Assembly (NCBI GenBank): GCA_900549555.1
Contig: UROO01000065.1
Coordinates: 1 to 10,554, forward strand
Direction: 5' to 3'
DNA from: an uncultured Collinsella sp.
GTDB lineage: Bacteria; Actinomycetota; Coriobacteriia; Coriobacteriales; Coriobacteriaceae
DNA length: 10,554 nt
The notes beneath the pieces were generated by a model. The model did no database searches. It was given only the letters and a program-made list of their open reading frames with translations, and was not told the origin of the DNA. This document shows positions 1 through 8,209 of the stretch, in pieces (position 1 is the first letter of the stretch; every line of letters starts with the position of its first letter). The translations under genes were made by a program, and so were the position numbers.

Positions 1-815
1 CCCACACCGTTAACGGAATACATCCAGCCACTCGTGCCGCCGTGCTCCTTCTCGGCCAAACCGCCAATGGCGGCGACATACGTGCCGTACGACGAGCCAT
101 GCGCATTCACGGAAAGGCCCAGGGCGCACAGGGCATCGTAGACCGTTGCGCCCTCGTTAAAGGTGAAGGTGCCACCAGAAGACACAGGATTGCCCACGGC
201 GCTCGATGTAACCGCAACCGTCACCGTGACGTAACCAGACTGCTGCGAGCCGCCCTGATTGCCCGCAGAGGCGTTGCCACTGTTGGATGCAGACCCACCG
301 CCAGACACCGAGCCGCCGCCCGAAGAAGAGCCGTCAGAAGAACTCGATCCACCGGCGGATTCAGAGTCCTGTCCAGCAGACGCGTTGTTGGACGTCTTGC
401 CGCCCTTGTCTTCGGACTTCTTCTCCTTCGATTCCTTTTTGGAGTCCTTGTCCGAAGATTCGGAATCGTCCTTGGAGTCCGATTCATCCGACTCCTTGGA
501 TTCAGAGTCCGCGGCATCAGAAGACGAGGAACCCGCCTCTGTCTTGTGAGAGGCAGCAGAGCCAGAGTCGGCAACGCTCTTCCCCGCCACGGCCCGAGTG
601 ATCCAATCGATGGACCAAGCACCGCTGGAAGAAGGTTGGACAAAGCCTAGCGACACAACGATCAAAACGGTGCAGGCGGCCGTCAGGGCGCCAACAAGTG
701 CCTTGCGCCGCGGGACGGACGCCGCCGAAGCGGCGCCCTTTTGCTTTGTATCGTTAAGCTGGATGAACGACGAGTCGGGCTGCTTGGACTCGACGTCCTG
801 TGGCTTACTGGACAC
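1..815 (-). CDS. Membrane-anchored surface protein with DUF4430 (transcobalamin C-terminal-like) domain, 3' end outside window
   Basis: The frame is open without a stop from a GTG at 813-815 to the window edge (271 codons, C-terminus missing). I chose the GTG because AGGTGG lies 5 bases before it and it sits 9 bases after the stop of the giant surface gene, which implies a shared transcript and coupled translation. Residues 1-38 are polar and end in PRRK. Residues 39-59 form one hydrophobic segment, read as a signal anchor or uncleaved signal peptide. Residues 83-137 are a Ser/Asp/Glu/Lys low-complexity linker, and 145-193 are Gly/Ser/Asn-rich. From residue 194 a DUF4430-type domain begins: a beta strand (YVTVTVAV), a strand and helix (GATVYDALCALGL), and the hallmark GWMYSVNGV at the edge. 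DUF4430 (Pfam PF14478) is related to the C-terminal domain of transcobalamin. I infer that it displays a cobalamin- or ligand-capping domain outside the membrane on a flexible stalk. A longer out-of-frame reading at 221-643 is a shadow. Confidence 0.85.
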   Translation of the reverse strand, partial: MSSKPQDVESKQPDSSFIQLNDTKQKGAASAASVPRRKALVGALTAACTVLIVVSLGFVQPSSSGAWSIDWITRAVAGKSVADSGSAASHKTEAGSSSSDAADSESKESDESDSKDDSESSDKDSKKESKEKKSEDKGGKTSNNASAGQDSESAGGSSSSDGSSSGGGSVSGGGSASNSGNASAGNQGGSQQSGYVTVTVAVTSSAVGNPVSSGGTFTFNEGATVYDALCALGLSVNAHGSSYGTYVAAIGGLAEKEHGGTSGWMYSVNGV

Positions 816-824
816 AGCCCCCAC

Positions 825-3800
825 CTACCGACGCTTGGTAAACACGAACACGCCGATGACGGCGAGACCGATCACGCCGGCCGCCACGCCGACAATGGCG
901 AGCGGGTTGAAGCCGGACTGCTGCACAGGAGCCTCAGCGGACTTCTTAGCGGTAGTCGCGGCAGCCGAGCCTGTATCGGACTTGGAGCTGGACTTGCCGG
1001 ACTTCTTGTCAGACTTCTTGCTGTCCTTCTTGCCGGACTTATCGGATTTCTTCTTGGAATCCTTATCGTCCTTGGTCTCGGTCGTAGTCGTGGTAGACGA
1101 CACCGGCTTCTTACCCGGAGCAACAGCACCGCCAGTCTGCTGGCCATTTGTGCCGTCACCGGAGCCGGAACCAGCACCAGCATTACCCGAACCGCCATTG
1201 CCGCCAGCGGAGCCAGAGCCACCGTTACCACCAGGGTTAACAGCATTCTTGATCCACTTGGCATACAGCGTCATATCAGCCGTCACCGCAGCGTCAAATT
1301 TGTACGCCTCCGTGCAAGCCTCATCGGTATACCAGCCAGCGAAGGTATACCCTTCGCGCGTCGGATCGGCAGGCTTAGTGACAGAGCCGTTGGCAGCCGT
1401 GGTCTGGAAATCGACCTTGGATCCCTCGCCAGTGTTAAACGAGACCTTCATGCCAGCGTTCAGTTTAAACAACGCGCCAGAGTCGTTGATGTAGTACAGG
1501 TTGCCCTTGGCATCACAAGCGATTGGCGAGTCACAGTAGTTGTTGTGGCCCGTTGCGCTAAACACGCCAGAAGCCTCAGCCTCACCCAACTTGTAACGAT
1601 ATACGCCACCGCCCGAGGTGTAGTTAACGTAATCAGAGCTCTCGCCGTAGTTAACCGTGAAGTAGACATACGCGTCTTCGCCCTGGACACTCACGAGCGG
1701 AGCGCCCTTGATGCCGCCAGCAGGAAGCGCAGTGCCATCAGCAGACGAAACCAGCGTCTTGGCAAAGTTGTTGGCCGGATCAATAATCGCCAGCGCAGAG
1801 CCGCCAGCAACCTCGCCGCCAACAATCAGCTTGCCATCATACGTCGTCGTAGGCACGCATGCACATCCCGTAAGGCCAAGGTCGACCACACGCTCCTCGG
1901 TAATACGCGAAGCGGCATCCGCATCGCGTGAGTCGCCATCAGAAATCGCCAAGACGTGCAGCTTGCCGTCGCGCGAGATTAGATAGGCATGGCTGCCGTC
2001 AGCCGAAAGCACGCAGGTGGAGTTGACAACAGCACCAACCGAAACCTTTCCGAGCACATCGCCCGAAGACTTGCTGAGCATCTCGACGGTACCGGCACTG
2101 GTGGGAACCAAGACAAAGTCATCGCCCACCGTCGCGCCCGTCCAGTAATAACCCTCGTCGGCATTGACATGCTGCCAAGAAACAGCGCCGGTCAGGATGT
2201 TAATACGCGTCAGATGACCGTTATTGTACGTACCCTTTCCATAGTCGACATCAACGGTGCCGACATAGAGGTAATTGCCATCAACCGTCAGCTGAGAATT
2301 CGACTGGGCAATCTCGCTCACAGAGTCAGTGACCCAAACCGTTGTGAGCGCGTCAGCCGTCAGGGCCTGGACCGCACCGCCGTCAAGCGGAACGATAACC
2401 AAACCGTTCGCATAAATCGGGCGCGAGGTGTAACCGACCGCTTTCTTAAGATTCGACTCGGCAAGGACCTTGCCCGACTCGGCGTCGATCTTTAGCAAGC
2501 GCTTGTTGACGGCAAGGTATACGTTGCCGTTCACGACAATAGGCTCGCTCGCGTTGGGATACGCCGAACCAGAATACGCCTTCCAATCGAACGTCCAAGA
2601 GCTCGCTAGCGCACCCGTAGGCGTCGAGACGTTCCCGACCGCCGCATTGGACTTGCCGTCCCAATCGGACTTCCAATCGGTCGGACGCGGGGCGCTCGGA
2701 TCGACTACGACCCCGTCGGGATTAGGCACCGTATCGCCGGCAGCATAAGCCCAGACAATCTCGTCACGCGACTTGAGCACGTAGTCACTATCGAGCTGAG
2801 ATCCGGGAACACCGTTAACAAAGTACGACCAAGCGCCGGCCAACTTAGTGCCGTCAAGCGGAGAGACAAGGCTGTGAACGCCCCAGAAGCCCAGCTGATC
2901 GTACATCTCGGACTCAATGCCCAAAGCATCAAAGTAGGCGGCAGTGGCGTCCTTGATCGTCGTGCCCTCAACAAACACCTGCGTCGAAGGATCGGTCCAG
3001 CGCTGTGCCTTATCGTCCTTCTTGCCGATGATCTCCATCGAGACAGCAACCTGACCGGGCATGGTGCCATCGGAACCATAGACCCAGGCAATCTCATCGC
3101 CGGCCTTGAGCGTGTAGTTGCCTGCGCCGACATTGGCCTTCTTGCCGTTGACAAAGAACTGCCAGAATTTCCAAGTGCTTTCGTTAACCTGCTCGGTCGA
3201 AAGCGTCACGTTCTTTTCGAACGGCGAGGTCAGCGAATTGAGGAACCAACCGTACGAGCCCGTACCCGTTTCGGCGCCAATACCGGCCTGCTTAAAGACC
3301 TGCTCGGAAAGATCTGCAGCAGTTGCGCCCTCTTCCACCAGCGAGGTCGTAGGTTGCGCCCACGTCTGCTGAGCACCCGAAGCGTCCTGACCGATAACGG
3401 TGCAGCTTACCGAAAGCTGGTCGGTGGGTGCAGCGTCGCCGTACTTCGAGTAGCACCAGACGACAGAGTCGCCCGCCTCGAGCTTGTAGTTGCCAGCGCC
3501 CACAGATGCAGCGACGCCGTTGATGAACAGCTGCCAATAGGCGCCCGTAGCATGGTCGTATGCAAGGGTGCAATCGGCATCGAAAGGCGACGTAATGGAA
3601 TTGAGCACCCAACCCCAAGAGCCGTTGGGGTCGTAGTCGGCCTTGAGGCCAGCCTGCTTAAAGAGCTCCTCGGAAAGATCGGCGGCAGTCGAGCCGTTCT
3701 TGAGCGTGTACTGCGAAGCGGCAGCCCACGTCTGCTGCTTGCCCTTGGAATCGACGCCGATAACTGTGCACGTCGCCGTAACCTCGGGATCGTTTTGACC

Positions 3801-6800
3801 GCTCGTGCCCAGAACCGTGATCTTTGCCGATACGTCCTGGTTGGCAAGCTTGGCATACGCGGCATTGTCGGGATAACGCTCAGCATAGCGAGCGTACTTC
3901 TCGCTCGTCAGGCGCGAGGAAACGACAACTTTCGTGTTGTACTGCGGCTGCGTGACCTTGAGGTTCTCAGCAGAGACAATAGAGCTGTTGCTCGACTTAA
4001 ACAGACGCCAGTCCTGTCCAGACATCGCGTCATAACCAGGCAGGTCAACCGGAACAATACCAAGGGACGTCGAATCGGTCGTCGCCTTGTTGTAGCTCCA
4101 GGCAAGGTTGCCGTCGGCATCGAGATACGCTTTCTGGAACGCGTGCATGTCGGCCGAAACGGCATTGGCGTCCTGGCCATTCAGAATGGCGGCAGCATAG
4201 CCGGCCTTCGCCTTTTCCATAAGAGAAAGCTCGGTATCGAGCTCGCCCTGGTCCTGCGGAGTAATGGCGAAGTCGAGGGTCTTGCTTGCCGTGACCTCGG
4301 CGTTGGACTTATCGGTCACCGTGAGGGTGATCTTGGTCTTCGCCGCCTCGGCGCCAGGCAGCGGCTGGTAGACCGTACCCTTGTAGCCGTTGAACGTAAT
4401 GTCATCGGTGCTGGCAGAGTACTTGACCTCGTAATACTTGCCGTCGATATTGAGCGTGCTCGTGCGCGGCATCTGCAGGTCGGCGGTTAGGCCGTCCTTG
4501 TCGGCAACCGTTTCGGTACCGGAGTACTTGATGTTGTCGTAGGTAAAGGCCGCATCGACCTTCTCCTGGAGCGCCTTCTTGTCGGCGGCAACCTTCTCGG
4601 GATCGCCCTTGACGGTCACGGTGAAGTCGTGCGAGCCCTCGATATCGCTCGGGCCGCCGTTCACAAACGAAACCGTCGCGGTCAGCGTAACAGCGCGATC
4701 GCTCGAAACGCGCGTCACCTTGCCGGTGTAGTCGTCCCAGCCATAACCGGACGGCCAAATGACATCGCGGTCGGAGCTCTTCCATTCAACCTCGAACTTG
4801 CTCTTAGAGCCCGCGCGGTACGGAAGTGTGAGGTTGGACGTGACGGACTCAGCCGAATCGCCTGCGGCGTAACCGATGGCAACCTGCTCGGCGGCATCGT
4901 CGAGCATCTGCTGAACGCGAGCCTCGTCCCAAGCAACCTGCACGGACTTGCTGGGCAGATAATACTCGGTCTTGCCATCGCGCGACAGTTCAAACGCCAC
5001 ATCGGCGTTACGCAGACCGTCGATGTTGTAACCGGTGTAGTCGTTGGGGTCAATGAAGAAGAACGTCACATCGCCGTTGGTCTTATCCTGAGCGTCGGAG
5101 ATACCGACCGTGGCCTTGTCATCCTCTGCATTAAAGGCAACGCCGCCCTCGGAGACCTTAACGTCAACGTCGGTAAATCCCAGATCGGCAAGCTGCGCCT
5201 TCAGCGCGTCGTTAACGTTGCCGCCCTTAGCGCTGTAATCAACGGAGATCTGCTTATTGGCATCGTTGAGCTTTTGGACTGCAGCCTCGAGCGAGCCCGC
5301 GGCGATAACCTTGTTAGCGGAGACGAGCTCGACCGTCGAGCTGCCGCTCGTGGCGACAGCCTTCAGATACTTGCCCGCGGCAGAAGCCGAGACAGTCGCC
5401 TCGGCGCCCGACATATCAGACAGCAGCGTCCAGTCGGCCTCCGGAGCCTTCGCATCGTCCGCCGCATACCAGGCAACAGTCGCCTGACCGGTGACGTCGA
5501 TACCGTTGGTGGTCGAACCGTCGGCGCGCTTGGCCTGCGCCGTCGCCTTAACGCTATCGCCCGAGACGAGATGGGTCGAATCGCTATTAATCTGCGGGTT
5601 GGCAATCACGCGCAGCAGGTTATACTCCCCCGCCGCGGTAACGCTGTCGGACGAAACCCATTCAACCGTGTTGTCGAGAGCGTTCGCCGTAACTTTGATG
5701 CGCTTGCCAACAAGCGCGTCCGAAATGGTCAGGCTGCCATCGGTCGTATCGATGCCGTCGGTGAGCTCGGTCCAATCGGCATCGCCCTCGCCCTTGGCAT
5801 ACCACGCCATGGTGAGGTCGGCATCATCGGGCACGTCCTTGGTCGAGCCCGACCAAGGACCCGGAACCTGCACGCTCGGTGTGATCTTTGAACCCACGCT
5901 CAGCGTAACGTTCTTATCGGCAAGCTCAATGCCCGCCAGCTTGTACTGGCCCTTAAGCGTCACGGGGCCAAGCGGAGCAACAGACTGCGTGCCGCCGGAG
6001 GAGCTCTTCTTCTGCGTGCTGAAAACGGTATTTTCGCTCGTCACCTTTACGCGCAGATACTTGCCGGCATAGGCGGCGTCAACGGTATAGGTGGCCTCGG
6101 TAGCACCGGGGATATCGGTGTAAGCGGAGTCGAAGCTCGAGCTACTATTTGCATACTGCCACTGGTAGGTCACATTATCGGTGCGGTCGATATAGCTGTA
6201 CTTCGAGCCGTCCTTTTTGCGCACCTTGGTCTTGAGCTTATCGCCCACGTGCACGCCGTTGGTGGCAGGAGAGCCCTCAAACTGCACGTCGTAAAGCTCA
6301 ACCTGACCCGCAACCGAGACAGGACCTGCCGCATAGTAGGGCTTCTCCTCGCCATAGCCGCCATTGGCCTTAGCCACGACGTAGTAGCCCTTAAGGGCGG
6401 CGGTCACCGTCAGGGTGTTACCGGTCTCACCCTCGATAGGCGTGTTGCACGAGCTCGCGTATTTCGCGGTGCCCTTATACCACTGCCACGTGACATGCGA
6501 ATCGGTGGTAACGTCGGTGGAACCCGCCTTGGCGGTCGCCGTAATCGTGGAGCCAACCTCGACTTTGCCCGAAGTCGGGCTCATAGTCACGCTCGAGACA
6601 TTAATTGAACCGGCGGCTGCAACGAGAGCGCCCGTCGAGTTGGTCATGCTCGAAGAGCCGATCTTCGAAGACACCTTGCACTTGAGGTACTTGCCGCCCA
6701 AAGCATCGGTTAGCTCGAGGGTCTCACCCGTGGCACCCGCAATGTCGATATACTTGCCACTCTTGGTGCCAGAGCACTGCCACTGGAAGTTGAGCTTGTT

Positions 6801-8018
6801 CGCGTCGATAAACGTCGAGGCGCCCTTTTCCTTGGCGCGCACCTGAGCGGTATCGCCCACCGCAAACACGGAATTATTATTCTTGGGATTGATAAGCGAT
6901 ACGGCATAGATGTCCACCGCACCGGCCTGTTTGACCTTGCTGGAAGTGGTCTTGTTCACCGTGTTGACGCCAGCGGTGGCCTCGACCCTGATGTACTTGC
7001 CCTCGAGGTCGTCGGTCAGCGTGAGCGCGGCGCCCGTCGCGCCCTCGATCTTGGTAAAGCCCGAGTACTGCGAGGTGGATGCGAACCACGTGTAGGTAAC
7101 CTTGGCGTCGGCAGGGGCTTGCTGATAATAGCTTATGTACGGAGTCGCCGTCAGGGTATCGCCTATGTTCGGCGTGTCGCTACTCAGCTTGACGCTGTTA
7201 AGCTCCATCTGGCCGGCGCCCAGCACGGGACCGGGGATGTAATTAGCGTTGATGCCCGAGCCGTACGCAGCGGGACCATAGTAGTCCTTGCCGTCTGCCG
7301 TAACCTTGCAGATGAAGTACTTGCCCACCATAGCGTCGGTAACGGTGAGCGACTGCTCGTGGCCTACGACCTCGGTGTAGTCGGCGACATTGCTGCTGGC
7401 CCTGGTCGTGCCGGCGAGCCAGGTGTAAGTCCAGGTGCCAGGATTGGCAACGGACTCAGTCGAAGTGCCGTACCAGTCGTCCTCGACCTCGTCGTACATG
7501 TTTGCCCAGAGCGTATCGTCCGCGCTGAGCGCACCCGACTTCGTGGAATACGAGTTGTCCTTATCCTTGGAATCCTGAATAAAGACCTTTGCCCCACTGG
7601 AAAGCGTTGTGGCGGACGCGGCGGCAACGGCGTTCTTCTGCTCCGAAGCAGCAGGCATCGCAGCAGAGCTCTCGGACTCAGTCGCGTTGTCTGCGGCGGT
7701 GTCAGCACCATTCGCGGCACTCGCAGTTGCGCCGCGATCATCGTCGACGCCGCCGTCAGCAGCGCTCGCCGCCGCACTGTTCGCGTCGGCGCCGGCAGCC
7801 GAGTCCTCGTCGGCCGCCGCGCCCTCGCCGCCCGTCGCAGCCTGGGTCACGGCCTCGGCGATGCCCTCGGCGCCTTCGGCCCAAAGTTGCGCCGGCGTGG
7901 TGCCAAAAGCCATCGCAAAGGCCAGGAATGCCACCAGGCCGCGCTTGGCTACGCCACGGGCAATCGCTCCATGACGGCGCCACGAGGCGCGCTGGCACTC
8001 GTCCTCAAACATATCCAT
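825..8018 (-). CDS. Giant multidomain surface protein: Ig-like repeats, three DUF4430 domains, PQQ-like propeller, InlB repeat, C-terminal membrane anchor
   Basis: From the ATG at 8016-8018 the protein has 2397 residues. I chose this start because AGGAG (8023-8027) lies 4 bases upstream and it leaves a normal signal peptide: basic n-region to residue 27, hydrophobic core about 28-39, likely cleavage near AQLWA (residue 47). The frame stays open upstream to a TTG at 8162, with an ATG at 8099 as the main alternative. Approximate layout: Ala/Asp-rich linker 48-140; seven Ig-like repeats 140-895, each ending in a GKYxxxxA-type strand; three degenerate Big-type domains about 1050-1407; DUF4430 domains at about 1412-1530, 1534-1653 and 1655-1767; PQQ-like beta-propeller 1787-2188; InlB/Flg_new-type repeat 2189-2254 (EGYTFAGWYTD); Gly/Ser then Lys/Ser linker 2255-2372; transmembrane segment 2373-2393; KRR tail. 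No LPxTG sortase motif is visible before the membrane segment. The upstream riboswitch and the transcobalamin-like domains suggest extracellular corrinoid capture; this is inferred. The Ig arrays probably act as a stalk or wall-spanning scaffold. Confidence 0.92.
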   Translation of the reverse strand: MDMFEDECQRASWRRHGAIARGVAKRGLVAFLAFAMAFGTTPAQLWAEGAEGIAEAVTQAATGGEGAAADEDSAAGADANSAAASAADGGVDDDRGATASAANGADTAADNATESESSAAMPAASEQKNAVAAASATTLSSGAKVFIQDSKDKDNSYSTKSGALSADDTLWANMYDEVEDDWYGTSTESVANPGTWTYTWLAGTTRASSNVADYTEVVGHEQSLTVTDAMVGKYFICKVTADGKDYYGPAAYGSGINANYIPGPVLGAGQMELNSVKLSSDTPNIGDTLTATPYISYYQQAPADAKVTYTWFASTSQYSGFTKIEGATGAALTLTDDLEGKYIRVEATAGVNTVNKTTSSKVKQAGAVDIYAVSLINPKNNNSVFAVGDTAQVRAKEKGASTFIDANKLNFQWQCSGTKSGKYIDIAGATGETLELTDALGGKYLKCKVSSKIGSSSMTNSTGALVAAAGSINVSSVTMSPTSGKVEVGSTITATAKAGSTDVTTDSHVTWQWYKGTAKYASSCNTPIEGETGNTLTVTAALKGYYVVAKANGGYGEEKPYYAAGPVSVAGQVELYDVQFEGSPATNGVHVGDKLKTKVRKKDGSKYSYIDRTDNVTYQWQYANSSSSFDSAYTDIPGATEATYTVDAAYAGKYLRVKVTSENTVFSTQKKSSSGGTQSVAPLGPVTLKGQYKLAGIELADKNVTLSVGSKITPSVQVPGPWSGSTKDVPDDADLTMAWYAKGEGDADWTELTDGIDTTDGSLTISDALVGKRIKVTANALDNTVEWVSSDSVTAAGEYNLLRVIANPQINSDSTHLVSGDSVKATAQAKRADGSTTNGIDVTGQATVAWYAADDAKAPEADWTLLSDMSGAEATVSASAAGKYLKAVATSGSSTVELVSANKVIAAGSLEAAVQKLNDANKQISVDYSAKGGNVNDALKAQLADLGFTDVDVKVSEGGVAFNAEDDKATVGISDAQDKTNGDVTFFFIDPNDYTGYNIDGLRNADVAFELSRDGKTEYYLPSKSVQVAWDEARVQQMLDDAAEQVAIGYAAGDSAESVTSNLTLPYRAGSKSKFEVEWKSSDRDVIWPSGYGWDDYTGKVTRVSSDRAVTLTATVSFVNGGPSDIEGSHDFTVTVKGDPEKVAADKKALQEKVDAAFTYDNIKYSGTETVADKDGLTADLQMPRTSTLNIDGKYYEVKYSASTDDITFNGYKGTVYQPLPGAEAAKTKITLTVTDKSNAEVTASKTLDFAITPQDQGELDTELSLMEKAKAGYAAAILNGQDANAVSADMHAFQKAYLDADGNLAWSYNKATTDSTSLGIVPVDLPGYDAMSGQDWRLFKSSNSSIVSAENLKVTQPQYNTKVVVSSRLTSEKYARYAERYPDNAAYAKLANQDVSAKITVLGTSGQNDPEVTATCTVIGVDSKGKQQTWAAASQYTLKNGSTAADLSEELFKQAGLKADYDPNGSWGWVLNSITSPFDADCTLAYDHATGAYWQLFINGVAASVGAGNYKLEAGDSVVWCYSKYGDAAPTDQLSVSCTVIGQDASGAQQTWAQPTTSLVEEGATAADLSEQVFKQAGIGAETGTGSYGWFLNSLTSPFEKNVTLSTEQVNESTWKFWQFFVNGKKANVGAGNYTLKAGDEIAWVYGSDGTMPGQVAVSMEIIGKKDDKAQRWTDPSTQVFVEGTTIKDATAAYFDALGIESEMYDQLGFWGVHSLVSPLDGTKLAGAWSYFVNGVPGSQLDSDYVLKSRDEIVWAYAAGDTVPNPDGVVVDPSAPRPTDWKSDWDGKSNAAVGNVSTPTGALASSWTFDWKAYSGSAYPNASEPIVVNGNVYLAVNKRLLKIDAESGKVLAESNLKKAVGYTSRPIYANGLVIVPLDGGAVQALTADALTTVWVTDSVSEIAQSNSQLTVDGNYLYVGTVDVDYGKGTYNNGHLTRINILTGAVSWQHVNADEGYYWTGATVGDDFVLVPTSAGTVEMLSKSSGDVLGKVSVGAVVNSTCVLSADGSHAYLISRDGKLHVLAISDGDSRDADAASRITEERVVDLGLTGCACVPTTTYDGKLIVGGEVAGGSALAIIDPANNFAKTLVSSADGTALPAGGIKGAPLVSVQGEDAYVYFTVNYGESSDYVNYTSGGGVYRYKLGEAEASGVFSATGHNNYCDSPIACDAKGNLYYINDSGALFKLNAGMKVSFNTGEGSKVDFQTTAANGSVTKPADPTREGYTFAGWYTDEACTEAYKFDAAVTADMTLYAKWIKNAVNPGGNGGSGSAGGNGGSGNAGAGSGSGDGTNGQQTGGAVAPGKKPVSSTTTTTETKDDKDSKKKSDKSGKKDSKKSDKKSGKSSSKSDTGSAAATTAKKSAEAPVQQSGFNPLAIVGVAAGVIGLAVIGVFVFTKRR
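1455..2660 (-). other. PQQ-like beta-propeller domain in the giant surface protein
   Basis: About 400 residues carry repeating short blades of the form NGxVYLAVxxRLLKIDAESGKV, NGLVIVPLDGGAVQAL, DDFVLVPTSAGTVEML and KGNLYYINDSGALFKLNAG. This is the four-stranded, blade-like pattern of PQQ-like/WD40-like propellers (PF13360-type). The family is used both for cofactor-dependent dehydrogenases and, as with BamB, for protein docking. No dehydrogenase catalytic motif was recognised, so a binding or scaffold role is more likely than enzymatic use. It lies directly after the DUF4430 triplet and before an InlB-type repeat. Confidence 0.75.
2715..3053 (-). other. Third, diverged DUF4430 domain in the giant surface protein
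   Basis: About 113 residues directly follow the duplicated pair. The same plan is visible: a first strand (VAVSMEIIGKK), a helix containing AAYFDALGI, a tryptophan-centred turn (FWGVHSLVSPLD), then SYFVNGVPGS and a final strand (RDEIVWAYA). It has lost the paired aromatic WQ before the FVNG strand and the VGAGNY turn that domains 1 and 2 share. It may therefore bind a different ligand face or serve structurally. The family assignment rests on pattern and adjacency. Confidence 0.7.
3054..3785 (-). repeat. Tandem intragenic duplication of two DUF4430 domains, 366-base period
   Basis: Two adjacent units encode near-copies of a DUF4430 domain. Short identical blocks recur exactly 366 bases (122 codons) apart: cggaaagatc at 3305-3314 and 3671-3680, and gcccacgtctgctg at 3358-3371 and 3724-3737. 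At protein level both units contain CTVIGxD, a QTWA block, TAADLSE, FKQAG, GW(V/F)LNS(I/L)TSPF, (Y/F)WQ(L/F)F(I/V)NG and VGAGNYxLxAGD. The WQxFxNG and following strand resemble the C-terminal capping domain of intrinsic factor and transcobalamin. The exact period and shared nucleotide blocks argue for a fairly recent in-frame duplication. Confidence 0.85.
5345..7700 (-). repeat. Array of seven Ig-like repeats within the giant surface protein
   Basis: Seven units of roughly 100-120 residues each show a conserved tryptophan strand (such as YTWF, FQWQ or WQWY), a GATxxTLT-like loop and a closing strand of the type GKYxxxxA. Closing strands lie near residues 230, 340, 442, 543, 651, 770 and 882 of the protein, encoded around nucleotides 7329, 7001, 6694, 6390, 6067, 5709 and 5375. 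Individual repeats are diverged at DNA level. Arrays like this usually act as an extracellular stalk or adhesive rod. No ligand can be deduced from the sequence. Confidence 0.8.
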
Positions 8019-8209
8019 TTGTCTCCTACTGTCTGCACTGGGAGCATTGCCCAGCGGCTGCCCCACATCATCGCGCATATTGCGCTTGAGTACCCCCATC
8101 GGGGTCCCCCTTCCCTCCAGAGCCCAACGCGTACCGGCGGCATGCGCCGCGGCCGCGTGCAAGATGGGAGGCGATCCGACTTAACCTTAACGGCTCAGGC
8201 GCGCCGTCC
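8019..8209 (-). promoter_or_regulatory. Leader and probable expression platform between riboswitch and giant gene
   Basis: About 190 GC-rich bases separate the riboswitch from the chosen ATG. GATCGGAC (minus strand, just 3' of the aptamer) can pair 7 of 8 with GTCGGATC near 8174-8181. A CCTCC block at about 8167-8171 could pair with the downstream GGAGG near 8112-8118. No stem followed by a T-run is visible, so control is more likely at translation than by termination. The ribosome binding site AGGAG is at 8023-8027. The giant gene's frame is open throughout, so an earlier start (TTG 8162, ATG 8099 behind purine-rich GGAGGGAAGGGGGA) cannot be excluded. Confidence 0.45.

Noticed and set aside
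221..643. 140-codon minus-strand frame starting with ATG
   Set aside because: It is Arg/Pro/Thr-rich and out of frame with the GTG-started reading from 815, which has a membrane segment, ordered linkers and a DUF4430 domain and runs to the window edge.
660..705. Lipoprotein signal (cysteine at residue 48 of the second surface protein)
   Set aside because: The cysteine lies inside the hydrophobic segment with TAA before it and no leucine at -3, and the hydrophobic stretch continues after it. A membrane anchor explains it better.
2874..4490. Long plus-strand open frame (538 codons) opposite the giant surface gene
   Set aside because: Arg/Gly-rich composition with no domain pattern, lying fully antisense to a frame with clear domains. 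It is a by-product of GC-rich codon use. The same holds for plus-strand frames at 42-650, 598-1494, 741-1931, 4629-5891, 7119-8336 and 9105-9836.
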